Of a stretch of 64,000 nucleotides of DNA, positions 1 through 8,823 are shown in pieces. The notes below the pieces were generated by a model, which saw nothing but the letters and a program-made list of their open reading frames with translations, did not search any database and was not told where the DNA came from. The number at the start of each line of letters is the position of its first letter. Position 1 is the first letter of the stretch. Origin of the DNA: Deltaproteobacteria bacterium. Its GTDB lineage: Bacteria > Desulfobacterota > Desulfomonilia > UBA1062. A program made the position numbers and the translations under genes. The DNA lies in contig JAKPPU010000005.1 in the NCBI GenBank assembly GCA_029547185.1, positions 62,001 through 126,000 of the forward strand. The letters run 5' to 3'.

Positions 1-312
1 CCCATCGAGCTCATCCAGGCGATCCACAGGGTGTCGAAGGGGGGAAGGTACGTCAGTCAGAACCTGGCCGAGATCCTGGCCTCCGAGATAGACAAGCACA
101 GCACCAAACAGCCCCACGAGCGGCTTTCCGACCGTGAATACCAGGTCATGCTCATGCTCGCATCGGGCAGGACCGTCACCGAGGTTGCCCAGGAGCTCCA
201 TTTGAGCGTGAAGACCATCAGCACGTACCGGGCGAACATCCTGGAAAAGATGAGCATGAAAAACAACGCCCAGCTGACGTTCTATGCAGTGGAAAACAAC
301 CTCATCAAATGA
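1..312 (+). CDS. LuxR/NarL-type response regulator, C-terminal part (5' end outside window)
   Basis: The reading frame is open from base 1, so the receiver domain lies upstream of the window. What remains is the linker and a LuxR-type helix-turn-helix: LSDREYQVMLMLASG, then the recognition-helix region LSVKTISTYRANILEKM, ending VENNLIK. Proteins of this class bind DNA as dimers when the missing receiver Asp is phosphorylated. The NarX-like kinase begins within 8 bases of this stop codon, so the two form a classic two-component operon and are probably cognate partners. The target genes cannot be deduced. Confidence 0.88.
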   Translation, partial: PIELIQAIHRVSKGGRYVSQNLAEILASEIDKHSTKQPHERLSDREYQVMLMLASGRTVTEVAQELHLSVKTISTYRANILEKMSMKNNAQLTFYAVENNLIK

Positions 313-319
313 GCGGCAC

Positions 320-2569
320 ATGGATGACAGCACCAAGACGAAACGACAGGTGAGCATCGGGCAGGTCCATGCCGGGGGGGGAATCGATCCCGGCGGCGTA
401 TTGTCGAGCCGCCCCGATTTCTACCGGTTTCTCCTCGACCATTTTCCCGATGCGGTCTTGATCGAAGACCAGAACGGCAGGATCCTCGAATGCAACCGGG
501 CAGCCCTCGAGATCTTCGGGTATGCCCGGGAAGAGATGCTCGGACTCAATATCAAGGACCTGGTGCCGAGGGAGGTAGCGTCTTCGATCCCCGAATTCAT
601 CGATGAAACGAGCACGACTGCCGGGGTCTTCGTCTGGATCGGCTGCAGAAAGAGGAACGGCACGATATTCCCGACGCAGTACTGTACCCAGATGATCGAC
701 ATCGAGGGCAGGAAGAGGATCCTCACCTTCATACGGGATGTGAGCGAGAACTACTGCTGCAGGCTTCCCGTGCTCCATGGGCAGATAGCCGGTCCCGCCC
801 CTGTCTTCCACGAGTATCCCGACCTGTGCCTTACCTGGGAGTCGAGGGGAGACACCTTCGTGCTCATCGGCTATGACGATCGGGCCATAGGATCGACGAG
901 GGATCTCATAAAGAACTACATCGGAAGGACCGTCCATGAGCTCTACCACGAGAGGCAGGACATCATTTCCGATTTCACCCGGTGCTTTACCGAGAAAGCG
1001 GTCCTCAAGAGAAAGACCCTCTACAATATGTTCACCACCGGAGAGGAGCGGATTGCGGAGATCACCTACACATTCATCCATCCCGGGCTGGTGGTCATGT
1101 ATCTCGAGGATTTCACCGAGAGGGATACGGCCGAGGCGCTGAACCGGAGCTTCGTGAGGAGCTCGCCCGTAGGGCTTTGCCTCATCCAGAACGGCAGGAT
1201 CAAGTATGCAAACCCCAAGCTTCAGGAATACATAGGATGCCGCGAGAGCGAGCTCGACGAGGCAGACATCCTCACGTTCATTCACCAGGACGACAGGCAT
1301 CTCATCAGTGAAGCCCTCGCCCAGGACCACATCGTGGAGACGCCCGGCATGCCCATCGAGCTCAGGCTGCTCACCAAAGGCCGGGACCTCAGATGGGTGA
1401 TGGTCACCTTCACGACGATCCTCTATCTTAAACGGCAGGCACTCCTCCTCACCCTCGTGAACATCACCGAGAACAAGCGGGCAGAGGAGTCTCTCAAGGA
1501 AAGCCAGCGCATTCTCGCCACCCTCATGGGAAACCTCCCGGGCATGGCATACCGGTGCAGGAACGACCGGAGATGGACGATGGAGTTCGTCAGCGAGGGA
1601 AGTTACGCCCTGACGGGATATGCGCCTGCCGAGCTGATCGAAAGCTCGAAGGTGGCTTACGGAGATCTGATCCACCCGGACGACCGGGAGTTCGTCTGGG
1701 GCTCGGTGCAGGGTTCGCTCAAGGCCCGCGAGAGGTTCCAGATCATGTACCGGATCGTCACTCCCAAAGGGAGGGTCAAGTGGGTCTGGGAAAAGGGAAT
1801 GGGGATATTCTCTCCCGAGGGAGAGCTCATCGCCCTGGAGGGTTTCATCAGTGACATCACGGACCGCAAGCTCACCGAGGAAAAGCTCAGGAGATCGAGA
1901 AAGCAGCTTCGTATCCATGCAGAGCACCTCCACTCGGTGCTCGAGGGTGAGCGGTCCCAGATCGCCCGGGAGATACACGACGAGCTCGGCCAGATACTCA
2001 CCGCTCTCAAGATGGACCTCTTCTGGGTGGACAGGAAGGTTCCCGAGAAAAACGCCGAGATCCATGAGAAGGTGCATTCCATGATCTCCCACATAGACTC
2101 CACCATCAAGACCGTGGAGCACATCCTCCTCGAGCTGAGGCCGGGCCTGCTCGAAGACCTCGGGCTCACATCCGCCATCGAGTGGCAGGCCGAGGAGTTC
2201 CAGAGACGTACGGGCATCGTCTGCGATGCCATCCTCGATCCGGACCCCGAGAGGCTGATCAAGGACAGCAAGCTGTCGACCGCCGTATTCAGAATCTGCC
2301 AGGAGGCCCTGACGAACATAGCCAGGCACGCTTATGCGACCAAGGTGGAGATCACCCTCAAGCTCACGAGGTCCTTCGTCGAGCTCATGGTCAGCGACAA
2401 CGGGCAGGGCATCATGCGGAGCGACATCAGAAAGGCCGATTCCTTCGGGATCTTGGGCATCAGGGAGCGCACCAGCCTCCTGGGGGGAAAGGTGACGATT
2501 GCGGGCAGGAAAGGCAAAGGTACGACCCTACGGGTCCGCATTCCCCTCTCCCAGTCCCAGTCGGCATAG
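320..2569 (+). CDS. PAS-domain sensor histidine kinase, NarX/DegS (HisKA_3) type
   Basis: 749 aa, soluble, with no convincing membrane segment. Three or four PAS-like modules are visible: DHFPDAVLIEDQNGRILECN near residue 35, SPVGLCLIQNGRIKYANPK near 280, and a PAS_3-like one near 415 (GMAYRCRND, then LIHPDDRE). The HisKA_3 dimerisation helix follows with phospho-acceptor motif REIHDELGQILTALKMD, then a HATPase_c domain (N box EALTNIARHA, G1 DNGQGI, then GILGIRERTSLLGGKV). This layout belongs with LuxR-type regulators, matching the upstream gene. ATG 320 sits 7 bases after the regulator stop; an ATG at 284 would overlap that gene by 29 bases. It ends in TAG, so TAG serves as a normal stop here. 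The signal sensed is unknown. Confidence 0.9.
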   Translation: MDDSTKTKRQVSIGQVHAGGGIDPGGVLSSRPDFYRFLLDHFPDAVLIEDQNGRILECNRAALEIFGYAREEMLGLNIKDLVPREVASSIPEFIDETSTTAGVFVWIGCRKRNGTIFPTQYCTQMIDIEGRKRILTFIRDVSENYCCRLPVLHGQIAGPAPVFHEYPDLCLTWESRGDTFVLIGYDDRAIGSTRDLIKNYIGRTVHELYHERQDIISDFTRCFTEKAVLKRKTLYNMFTTGEERIAEITYTFIHPGLVVMYLEDFTERDTAEALNRSFVRSSPVGLCLIQNGRIKYANPKLQEYIGCRESELDEADILTFIHQDDRHLISEALAQDHIVETPGMPIELRLLTKGRDLRWVMVTFTTILYLKRQALLLTLVNITENKRAEESLKESQRILATLMGNLPGMAYRCRNDRRWTMEFVSEGSYALTGYAPAELIESSKVAYGDLIHPDDREFVWGSVQGSLKARERFQIMYRIVTPKGRVKWVWEKGMGIFSPEGELIALEGFISDITDRKLTEEKLRRSRKQLRIHAEHLHSVLEGERSQIAREIHDELGQILTALKMDLFWVDRKVPEKNAEIHEKVHSMISHIDSTIKTVEHILLELRPGLLEDLGLTSAIEWQAEEFQRRTGIVCDAILDPDPERLIKDSKLSTAVFRICQEALTNIARHAYATKVEITLKLTRSFVELMVSDNGQGIMRSDIRKADSFGILGIRERTSLLGGKVTIAGRKGKGTTLRVRIPLSQSQSA

Positions 2570-2814
2570 TCTCGCTCCCTTCCTCTGTGATCATTTCCAG
2601 CTGAAAACGTGCACACATATTTTTCCCACACAAAGAGCATAAAGAATATACCTGCCGCATACCGATATCGTCGGAGGAAGCACGTCAGCACGGACTTATG
2701 TATGGCAGCAAGAGATCGTGAAAGGATATCCGGCGGAAGACCTGGGCAGCGTGACATCAAGTCGCCCTCTAGGGAAAATCCTCGGCCTGCTCATGCCGGG
2801 AAGGCGGCCCGGGA

Positions 2815-4488
2815 ATGAACCTGAAATCCAAGATCGCCCTCATTATCCTGGCCGTGTTCGCCCTCTACGGCGTGCTCGACTACGGCTTTTATCGATTCGT
2901 CGTTTTCCCGAAGTTCCAGGAGCTGGAACACAGGCAGGTGAGAGACGATCTGCAGAAAGCGGTCCATGCATTTCAAAGAGAGATCGGGCATCTCGATTCC
3001 TCCTGCCACGACTGGGCCTCATGGGACGACACCTACAGCTTCGCCGGGGATCCTTCAGACGAGTACATCAAGAGCAACCTTACGATAAGCACGTTCTAGG
3101 ACCTGGGAATCGATCTTCTCTACATATGCGATCTCAAGGGCAGGGTGATCTGGGGAGGGATCCATGACCTCAAGACCGGAAAACCCGTTTACGATGCATA
3201 TTTTCCCCGGAATGTCCTGCCCCCGGATCATCCGCTCCTGAGGCTCGATTTCAATCGCGCAGATATCTCGGAGGCAGCTCTTTCCGGAGTGATCGTATCG
3301 GGAAGAGGCCCCATGCTCGTTGCCTCGCGGCCGATCCTGAAGACCGGCAACCAAGGACCGGCAAGGGGCTGCCTTATCATGGGCAAGTTCCTTACAAAGG
3401 ATCTCGCCATGATGCTCAGCGATCAGACACGGGTGAGATTCACCGTCACGAACGACGCGGAATCGACAGGGATTGTCATGAAGAACACTCCCAATACCCT
3501 TGAGGACGGATTGCCCTATGCCATCGAATACAAGAGCCGGGACAGCCTGGACGCTATGGCAGCGTATCCCGACATCACGGGAAAGCCGGCCTTCCTCATC
3601 AGGAGCATCATCAAAAGGGATGTCATCAAACGCGGATATGAAACGATGAGATACGCCCTGGCCACCTTTATCATGAGAGGCCTGGCGCTCGCTGTCGTGG
3701 TTCTGATCATGATGGAGCGCACCGTTGTCCACCCGATAATTCATCTCACGAGACATATACTCTCAATCAATGAGACCGGCAATTTCTCCCTCCGGCTCTC
3801 GGTGAGAAGGCGGGACGAGATCGGGACGCTGGCCCGCGAGTTCGACCGCATGCTCGAAAAGATCGAGGTTATGAACAGGATCATGGAGCATATCAATGAC
3901 CAGCTCATCGAAGACATCAACAAGAGGCAGCAGATTGAAGATAAGCTCAATGAGGCGAACAAGTAGCTTCAGCGGCTTGCGATGATCGACGGCCTGACCC
4001 AGGTCCCCAACCGGCGAAGGTTCGACGAATGCCTCCGGACAGAGTGGGAGCGGGGTATGCGCGACGGCGATCCGATCTCGCTCATCATCTTCGATGTGGA
4101 CTTCTTCAAGCCCTATAACGACACCTACGGCCATCAGGCGGGCGATGACTGTCTGAAGGCCATTGCAGGGACCATAGAGTCGTACTGCAGGAGGGTTCCC
4201 GACCTGGCGGCGCGGTATGGGGGTGAAGAGTTCACCGTAATCCTCCTCAATACGGACATCGAGGGCGCCTTGAATCTCGCCGAAACCATTCGCGCTCGTG
4301 TGCGTGCACTCGAAATACGGCACGAGAGATCCTCTGTGGATGACTATGTGACGGTCAGCGCCGGGGTGGCGTGTATGGTCCCGGCAGGGGAGACCTCTGT
4401 GGAGGCGTTGATAAAGCTGGCGGATGACGCCCTCTACGATGCAAAATCAAAAGGACGCAACGTGTGCCTGTCTCTGCAGGAGGCATGA
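2815..4488 (+). pseudogene. CHASE4-HAMP-GGDEF diguanylate cyclase interrupted by two in-frame TAG codons
   Basis: A single frame runs 558 codons, broken only by TAG at codon 95 (3097-3099) and codon 384 (3964-3966); no frameshift is needed. The N-terminal TM (residues 5-25) and CHASE4-like sensor (CHDWASWDDTYSF) are followed by a second TM (LALAVVVLIMM), a HAMP-like linker (RRRDEIGTLAREFDRMLEKI) and a GGDEF domain starting AMIDGLTQVPNRRRFDE. The active site is intact (YGGEEF) and an inhibitory RxxD (RVPD) lies five residues before it. Products would be c-di-GMP. Codon 384 falls in the sequence NEANK-TAG-LQRLAMIDGLT, where Gln or Glu is usual. It is either a recent pseudogene by two point mutations or a gene needing amber readthrough. 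The alternative of three separate genes is unlikely because the breaks fall inside domains and linkers. Confidence 0.8.
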
Positions 4489-4712
4489 GCAGGGTCCTGG
4501 CCTCCCTCTGACAAGCAGGAGGATGCAGCTCTCCCTGAGCCTCTCTCCGGAGCACTTTTACTGGCAGAGGACCGCCTCCCTCGAGGCTGCGGGTGGGGAA
4601 AATTTTATGGGGAAAAGAAGATATCAATAAACGGTCTCTTATGCCGAACACTGGTATTTGCTCGACGCATACGGAGAGAAGATTCGCTTTACAAAGACGC
4701 TGTTTAGGGTAA

Positions 4713-6485
4713 ATGTGTGCTCTTATGAAGCTCGATCTTAAGTCATACGTATCCGAGTTCACCTTGAGAAGGCTTGCAGGCTCGCAGAACTACCGGCTTG
4801 GGGTCGAATACTTCCAGGATTCACGGGTGCGTTCTCTCACCGAGAAGAACGGAAGCATCACGGCAACCGTGCACGGGACCGGGAATTATCGCATTCAGCT
4901 CAAGATCGACAAGCTGAGCTCGGAGCTCGAATTCTCCTGCACATGCCCTGTGGGTGAAGAAGGCAGGTTCTGCAAGCACCTTGTCGCCACAGGTCTTCAG
5001 TGGCTCTCCAAGATAAAGGGAAACGGCGCCAAGGGACCGGGCAGGAAGAAAACAGGAACCTTGAGTGTCCCCGAATGGCTCGCCAGGCAGAAGAAGTCTC
5101 TGCTTATCGACTTCATCCTCGAGCATGCGGAAGATGACGACGATTTCTGGAACTGGCTCGAGATGCACTCCTCCCTGCACGATGACGGCACCATCGACAT
5201 GGACAGGCTGAAAAAAGGGCTCGACCATGCCATCATCATCGAGGACTTCGTCGACTATAACGAGACGTACGACTATTTCGCACGGGTCGAAAACGCGATC
5301 GAGATTCTCGACAGGCTCCTCGCCGCCGGCCACGCACACGAGGTCATGGAGCTGACCGAGCATGCCCTGGCCGGCATGGAGCAGACGGTGCGATTCATGG
5401 ACGACTCGAGCATATACCTCCAGGATATCATCTCGGAGCTCGTCGATGTCCATCACCGTGCCTGCAGGAAGGCCAGGCCGGACAGGAGAGACATTGCCCG
5501 GCGCCTCTTCGAATGGGAGCTCCGTTCGGAGTGCGACATGTTTTCCGGCGCGGCAGAAACCTATGCGGACGTGCTCGGCAAGGAAGGCCTCTCCGAATAC
5601 CGCAGGCTTGCCGAGAAGGCCTGGACCGGGGTCAAGCCCTTGAGCCCGGGAGACAAGGTCCAGTTCGACATCTACCGCTACCGGCTCCGCCAGATCATGG
5701 AAACCCTCGCACGCCGGGAGGGCAATGTCGATGCCCTCGTCGACATCAAAAAGCGCGACCTCACACGGCCCGCCTGCTTCCTCGAGATCGCCCAGCTCTA
5801 CCAGGAAGCGGGCCGCGACGACGATGCCCTCGTATGGGCCGAGCGGGGGGTGAAGGCATTCGAGAAGGAGCCGGACATGCGCCTCGTGGACTTCCTCGCC
5901 GATGTGTACCACAAGCGGGGGCTGCACGATAAGGCTATCGAGCTCATCTGGATGTCCTTTACCCTGAATCCTGTCATGGAGAGGTACCACTGTCTGAAGA
6001 GGCACGCCAGAAGGACGAGGCAATGGGACCGGTGGAGGGAAAAGGCCATCTCCGTGATCCGGGGAAACCTCGACCGGAAGAAGTCGTCCATGAACCGGAG
6101 CAAAGGCCCCATGCGGCTCTACAACCGCCTCGACCATTCGCTCCTCGTGCAGATCTTCCTCGATGAGGACGATCTCGAAGCCGCATGGTCGGAGGCCATC
6201 ACCGGGGGGTGCTCCGAGAACCTCTGGATGCAGCTCGCCTTGAGAAGGGAAAAGACCCATCCCGAGGATTCCCTCTCGATCTATCAGCAGCAGATCGAGC
6301 CCATCATCAACAGAAAGAACAACGACGCCTACAAGGACGCCATGAAGCTCCTCGGCAGGATCAGGGACCTCATGGTCAGGCTCGGCAGGGAAAAGGAATT
6401 CGAGTCCTACCTTCAGGCGCTCAACTCCGAGCACAACCGCAAGCGTAACTTCATGAAGCTCCTCGAAAAGAAGAAGTGGGTCTGA
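4713..6485 (+). CDS. SWIM zinc-finger protein with repeat-rich C-terminal region
   Basis: 590 aa, cytoplasmic. The SWIM motif lies at about residues 72-95: CTCPVGEEGRFCKHLVATGL, which supplies the CxC...CxH zinc ligands. SWIM modules bind nucleic acid or protein partners and are often found in front of helicases or in stand-alone proteins like this one. The rest is alpha-helical with TPR-like stretches (for example ACFLEIAQLYQEAGRDDDAL and FLADVYHKRGLHDKAIELIW). Start ATG 4713 follows a weak AGGG; ATG 4725 is a possible alternative. No catalytic domain is recognisable and no neighbour explains its role. Confidence 0.8.
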   Translation: MCALMKLDLKSYVSEFTLRRLAGSQNYRLGVEYFQDSRVRSLTEKNGSITATVHGTGNYRIQLKIDKLSSELEFSCTCPVGEEGRFCKHLVATGLQWLSKIKGNGAKGPGRKKTGTLSVPEWLARQKKSLLIDFILEHAEDDDDFWNWLEMHSSLHDDGTIDMDRLKKGLDHAIIIEDFVDYNETYDYFARVENAIEILDRLLAAGHAHEVMELTEHALAGMEQTVRFMDDSSIYLQDIISELVDVHHRACRKARPDRRDIARRLFEWELRSECDMFSGAAETYADVLGKEGLSEYRRLAEKAWTGVKPLSPGDKVQFDIYRYRLRQIMETLARREGNVDALVDIKKRDLTRPACFLEIAQLYQEAGRDDDALVWAERGVKAFEKEPDMRLVDFLADVYHKRGLHDKAIELIWMSFTLNPVMERYHCLKRHARRTRQWDRWREKAISVIRGNLDRKKSSMNRSKGPMRLYNRLDHSLLVQIFLDEDDLEAAWSEAITGGCSENLWMQLALRREKTHPEDSLSIYQQQIEPIINRKNNDAYKDAMKLLGRIRDLMVRLGREKEFESYLQALNSEHNRKRNFMKLLEKKKWV

Positions 6486-6665
6486 CAGATCAATCCATTC
6501 GCTTCGGAGAATTCGATACCCTGAATTTGCATAAGCCGGGAGGGAGGTGGATGGGCCTTGAAAATAAAGCATAAAATGGGCCCCACCCATAGACGATTTA
6601 TGAAAAAATCTTCAGAAAAAGAGAAAAAAACTTTCTCCTCTCTCAAGGTGACATGGTGCTTATGC

Positions 6666-6682
6666 TTCGTAACATATTGTAA
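6666..6682 (+). promoter_or_regulatory. Candidate enhancer (activator) site for a sigma-54 promoter
   Basis: The block TTCGTAACATATTGTAA lies 45 bases before the -24 element. A near copy, TTCGTAATCTATTGTAA (8656-8672), lies 43 bases before the -24 element of the paralogue. The conserved core and near-identical spacing suggest a binding site for a shared activator. The activator is not in this window. Confidence 0.45.
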
Positions 6683-6710
6683 TCGTAACACCCAACATCT
6701 GTTAATCCCA

Positions 6711-6726
6711 TGGCCTGCGAGTTGCA
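6711..6726 (+). promoter_or_regulatory. Sigma-54 (-24/-12) promoter of the first secreted paralogue
   Basis: TGGCCTGCGAGTTGCA has the invariant GG and GC with exact RpoN spacing (TGGC-N7-TTGCA). The same element with one base changed precedes the downstream paralogue, which argues against chance. Transcription would start near 6738, about 110 bases before the chosen start codon. Confidence 0.72.
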
Positions 6727-6848
6727 GATAATCTTGCATACGTTTGAACAATTATACGCAACCACGAAGGCAAAGAGTCTGGCAGTCAGGAACCGGATTG
6801 TCCTGAACGTGACCGGAACGAAACATCATGCACCTGAGAGGAGTACGT

Positions 6849-8159
6849 ATGCATCGGAGAGAAAATGTTTATTTCTGGAACCATGTCCGTTATGCCGTTG
6901 TGGCGATTGCAGTTCTTCCGATCGTCTTCATGACTGCATCCAATGTTCTTGCCCATGAGGCATCACCGGGTGCGCATCAGCACATCGACGGGGACCCTCT
7001 CGACATCATAGCCTTTGATACCGGGCAGATGGAACTGTGGTTCGATGACGTTTACCAGTACTTCGGATATTATGCCTGGGGCTCGGTTCTCATCTTCAAC
7101 AACGGCGAACTCGTAGAGAAGTATTCGGACGACTACCACGATGGTTACGGCGCAACCGTTTTCACGCCGGTGTCGAACACCAAACCCGCTGAAAACCCCT
7201 GGGAGATCGACACCGTGATGAGTGCGGGTACCACCGGGATGACCGTCACGCAGAAAATAGAGTACACGGACACCTTCAGCTACTACAAGATGACCTGGAC
7301 CATCACCAACAACAGCGACGCAACCTATACAGACTGCAAGTTCTTCCATGGAGGAGACTCCTATTTCGCCGGTGATGACAGAGCGCAGAGCTATTGGGAC
7401 GAGAACCTGGGCATGGTCTATCTGCGGAACCCGGGCGTGAGCGGACTCATGGGATTCTACGGCGGTGCCGGCTCAAGGGCGGATAGATACTTCGGCGGCT
7501 ATTACTCGACAGGAAATGCACAGGCAGTTGCCGGTGAGCTGAGCAATACCGTCGATCCGGCCTTCCTCGATGCGGGATACCACCTGCAGTGGAACAGGGC
7601 AAGCCTCGCTCCGGGCGAATCCTGGACGATCACGGCCTATGAGAAATGGACCGAAGCCGGCAACGTCCAGGTCTTGGCACCGGCCGATCAGACCGTCACC
7701 AAGGGAGACACGATAGACCTGGCGTTCACCATCCAGAATTTCCAGGCCACGACCGACACCTTCACCTTCGAGGCGGAATCAGAGCTCGGCTGGCCGGTGA
7801 GCTACCCCAACGGCAACAGCATAGAAATCCCATCGGGCCAGAGTGCAACGGTGATAGTGAGAGTGGCGCCTCCTGCCGGTTCGGATGAGTCGGAAGACAC
7901 GATCACCCTGACTGCCACGTCCGCGAATGACGAATCGGTCTTCAATGAGGACAGCGTGAAGTTAACGGGCACCCCGGGCGAGGTGATTACCCCCGAGGAT
8001 CCCGAGGACACGACACACCGTCACCATGATGGCGGATGGTGCTTCGTATCTGCTGCCGGGACATCTTCGAATGCAGGAATCCTCATCCTGGCGGCAATCT
8101 TCCTGGGCTTGGGCTGTATCATCCGCTTCAGAACCGCCAAGGCTCACGTCGACAAATAA
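6849..8159 (+). CDS. Secreted protein with NEW3-like domain and C-terminal Cys/TM/Arg sorting signal (paralogue 1)
   Basis: 436 aa. The start is ATG 6849, behind GAGAGGAG and aligned with the paralogue; ATG 6828 lacks a ribosome site. A signal peptide covers about residues 11-36 (VAIAVLPIVFMTASNVLAHE). A globular region of about 240 residues of unknown fold follows, with FDTGQMELWFDDVYQYFGYY and WAGSV-type segments, then a NEW3/CARDB-like beta-sandwich (TKGDTIDLAFTIQNFQATTD). The end is an acidic and His-rich linker, then WCFVSAAGTSS, a TM helix (GILILAAIFLGLGCIIRF) and a basic tail. Cys next to a TM and Arg residues is the layout of exosortase/rhombosortase-like or MYXO-CTERM sorting signals, so surface anchoring is inferred. 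About 60-65% similar by eye to the next gene. The function is not recognised. Confidence 0.8.
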   Translation: MHRRENVYFWNHVRYAVVAIAVLPIVFMTASNVLAHEASPGAHQHIDGDPLDIIAFDTGQMELWFDDVYQYFGYYAWGSVLIFNNGELVEKYSDDYHDGYGATVFTPVSNTKPAENPWEIDTVMSAGTTGMTVTQKIEYTDTFSYYKMTWTITNNSDATYTDCKFFHGGDSYFAGDDRAQSYWDENLGMVYLRNPGVSGLMGFYGGAGSRADRYFGGYYSTGNAQAVAGELSNTVDPAFLDAGYHLQWNRASLAPGESWTITAYEKWTEAGNVQVLAPADQTVTKGDTIDLAFTIQNFQATTDTFTFEAESELGWPVSYPNGNSIEIPSGQSATVIVRVAPPAGSDESEDTITLTATSANDESVFNEDSVKLTGTPGEVITPEDPEDTTHRHHDGGWCFVSAAGTSSNAGILILAAIFLGLGCIIRFRTAKAHVDK

Positions 8160-8176
8160 GACTTCGTGAAGACACG

Positions 8177-8217
8177 ATCAGGATGGAAGCCTTTACCGGC
8201 TTCCATCCTGATATGCT
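8177..8217 (+). terminator. Hairpin terminator after the first secreted paralogue
   Basis: A perfect 15-bp stem (8177-8191 pairing with 8198-8212) has a 6-base loop, TTTACC, and is followed by a pyrimidine-rich stretch. It starts 17 bases after the stop codon. Confidence 0.8.
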
Positions 8218-8655
8218 TTCCCCTTAAGGCAACGCATGAAACAGCGTTCGCTTGGCATGCTGTCTCTCGGCTCGAAGGAAACTCCTCCTGAGCGCGGGAT
8301 GTCTCGGCCTGTGCTTTCTCATCCGTTGCCGGTCCGCCTGACGAAAAGGCATGCGGACAGGACTGCACGAGAGGAGAAGGTCGGGCGGGGCCTTCAGGGG
8401 TCCTCCCCCGACCCTGTTTTGTCCTTGGCAGGTTCATAATTACAGCGATTGATTCCCATTCTGCCCTTGCCGTGGAGGGCTTCCTGTCTTTGTCACCGCT
8501 ATGGTCCTCCTCTGCCGACCCGGCCGGGATGAATCCATGGCGACCGATTGCGCACAACAGATGAGGCCTTTGAAGCCAAAGGCTGCATTGATGGAAAAGG
8601 CATTCACGAAAAGAGAAAAAATTTACCACAAAATGAAATAATTATAGCAAAACAA

Positions 8656-8672
8656 TTCGTAATCTATTGTAA
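8656..8672 (+). promoter_or_regulatory. Candidate enhancer site, second copy
   Basis: TTCGTAATCTATTGTAA matches the 6666-6682 block at 15 of 17 positions and keeps nearly the same distance to the sigma-54 element downstream. Confidence 0.45.
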
Positions 8673-8698
8673 CTATTCGTCTTTATTTTATCTTTAAC

Positions 8699-8714
8699 TG
8701 GCCTGCAAGTTGCA
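8699..8714 (+). promoter_or_regulatory. Sigma-54 (-24/-12) promoter of the second secreted paralogue
   Basis: TGGCCTGCAAGTTGCA differs from the first paralogue's element at one spacer base. GG and GC positions and spacing are exact. An AT-rich stretch follows, as expected around the start site near 8726. Confidence 0.75.
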
Positions 8715-8823
8715 AAAATGTTATATAAATATAAAGAGAGATACGCCTGTGAAGGCCGGAATAGATGATCCTGATCGATGAGCAGGAAGAGAAACATCAA
8801 ACACCTTTTTAAGAGGAGTCATT

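Larger units (their letters stand above)
6486..6848. other. 363-bp promoter region of the first secreted paralogue
   Basis: There is no credible gene here. The region holds a block (6666-6682) that recurs upstream of the second paralogue, and a sigma-54 type -24/-12 element (6711-6726). The remaining 120 bases to the start codon form a long leader with no clear structure; no riboswitch signature was recognised. Confidence 0.6.
8160..8823. other. 664-bp intergenic region between the two secreted paralogues
   Basis: It contains a strong hairpin terminator near the left end, then about 440 bases with no supportable gene, then the repeated activator-like block (8656-8672), a sigma-54 promoter (8699-8714) and a ribosome site AAGAGGAG. 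Open frames here run through the terminator hairpin and lack ribosome sites. Confidence 0.6.

Noticed and set aside
305-2329. 674-codon minus-strand frame opposite the NarX-like kinase
   Set aside because: It is the antisense shadow of a codon-biased GC-rich gene whose plus-strand product has clear kinase motifs.
4821-6590. 589-codon minus-strand frame opposite the SWIM protein
   Set aside because: No domain is recognisable in it, while the plus strand encodes a clear SWIM motif.
8144-8629. Minus-strand frame of 161 codons between the secreted paralogues
   Set aside because: It runs through the terminator hairpin, has no ribosome site and its translation is low-complexity and unlike any family.
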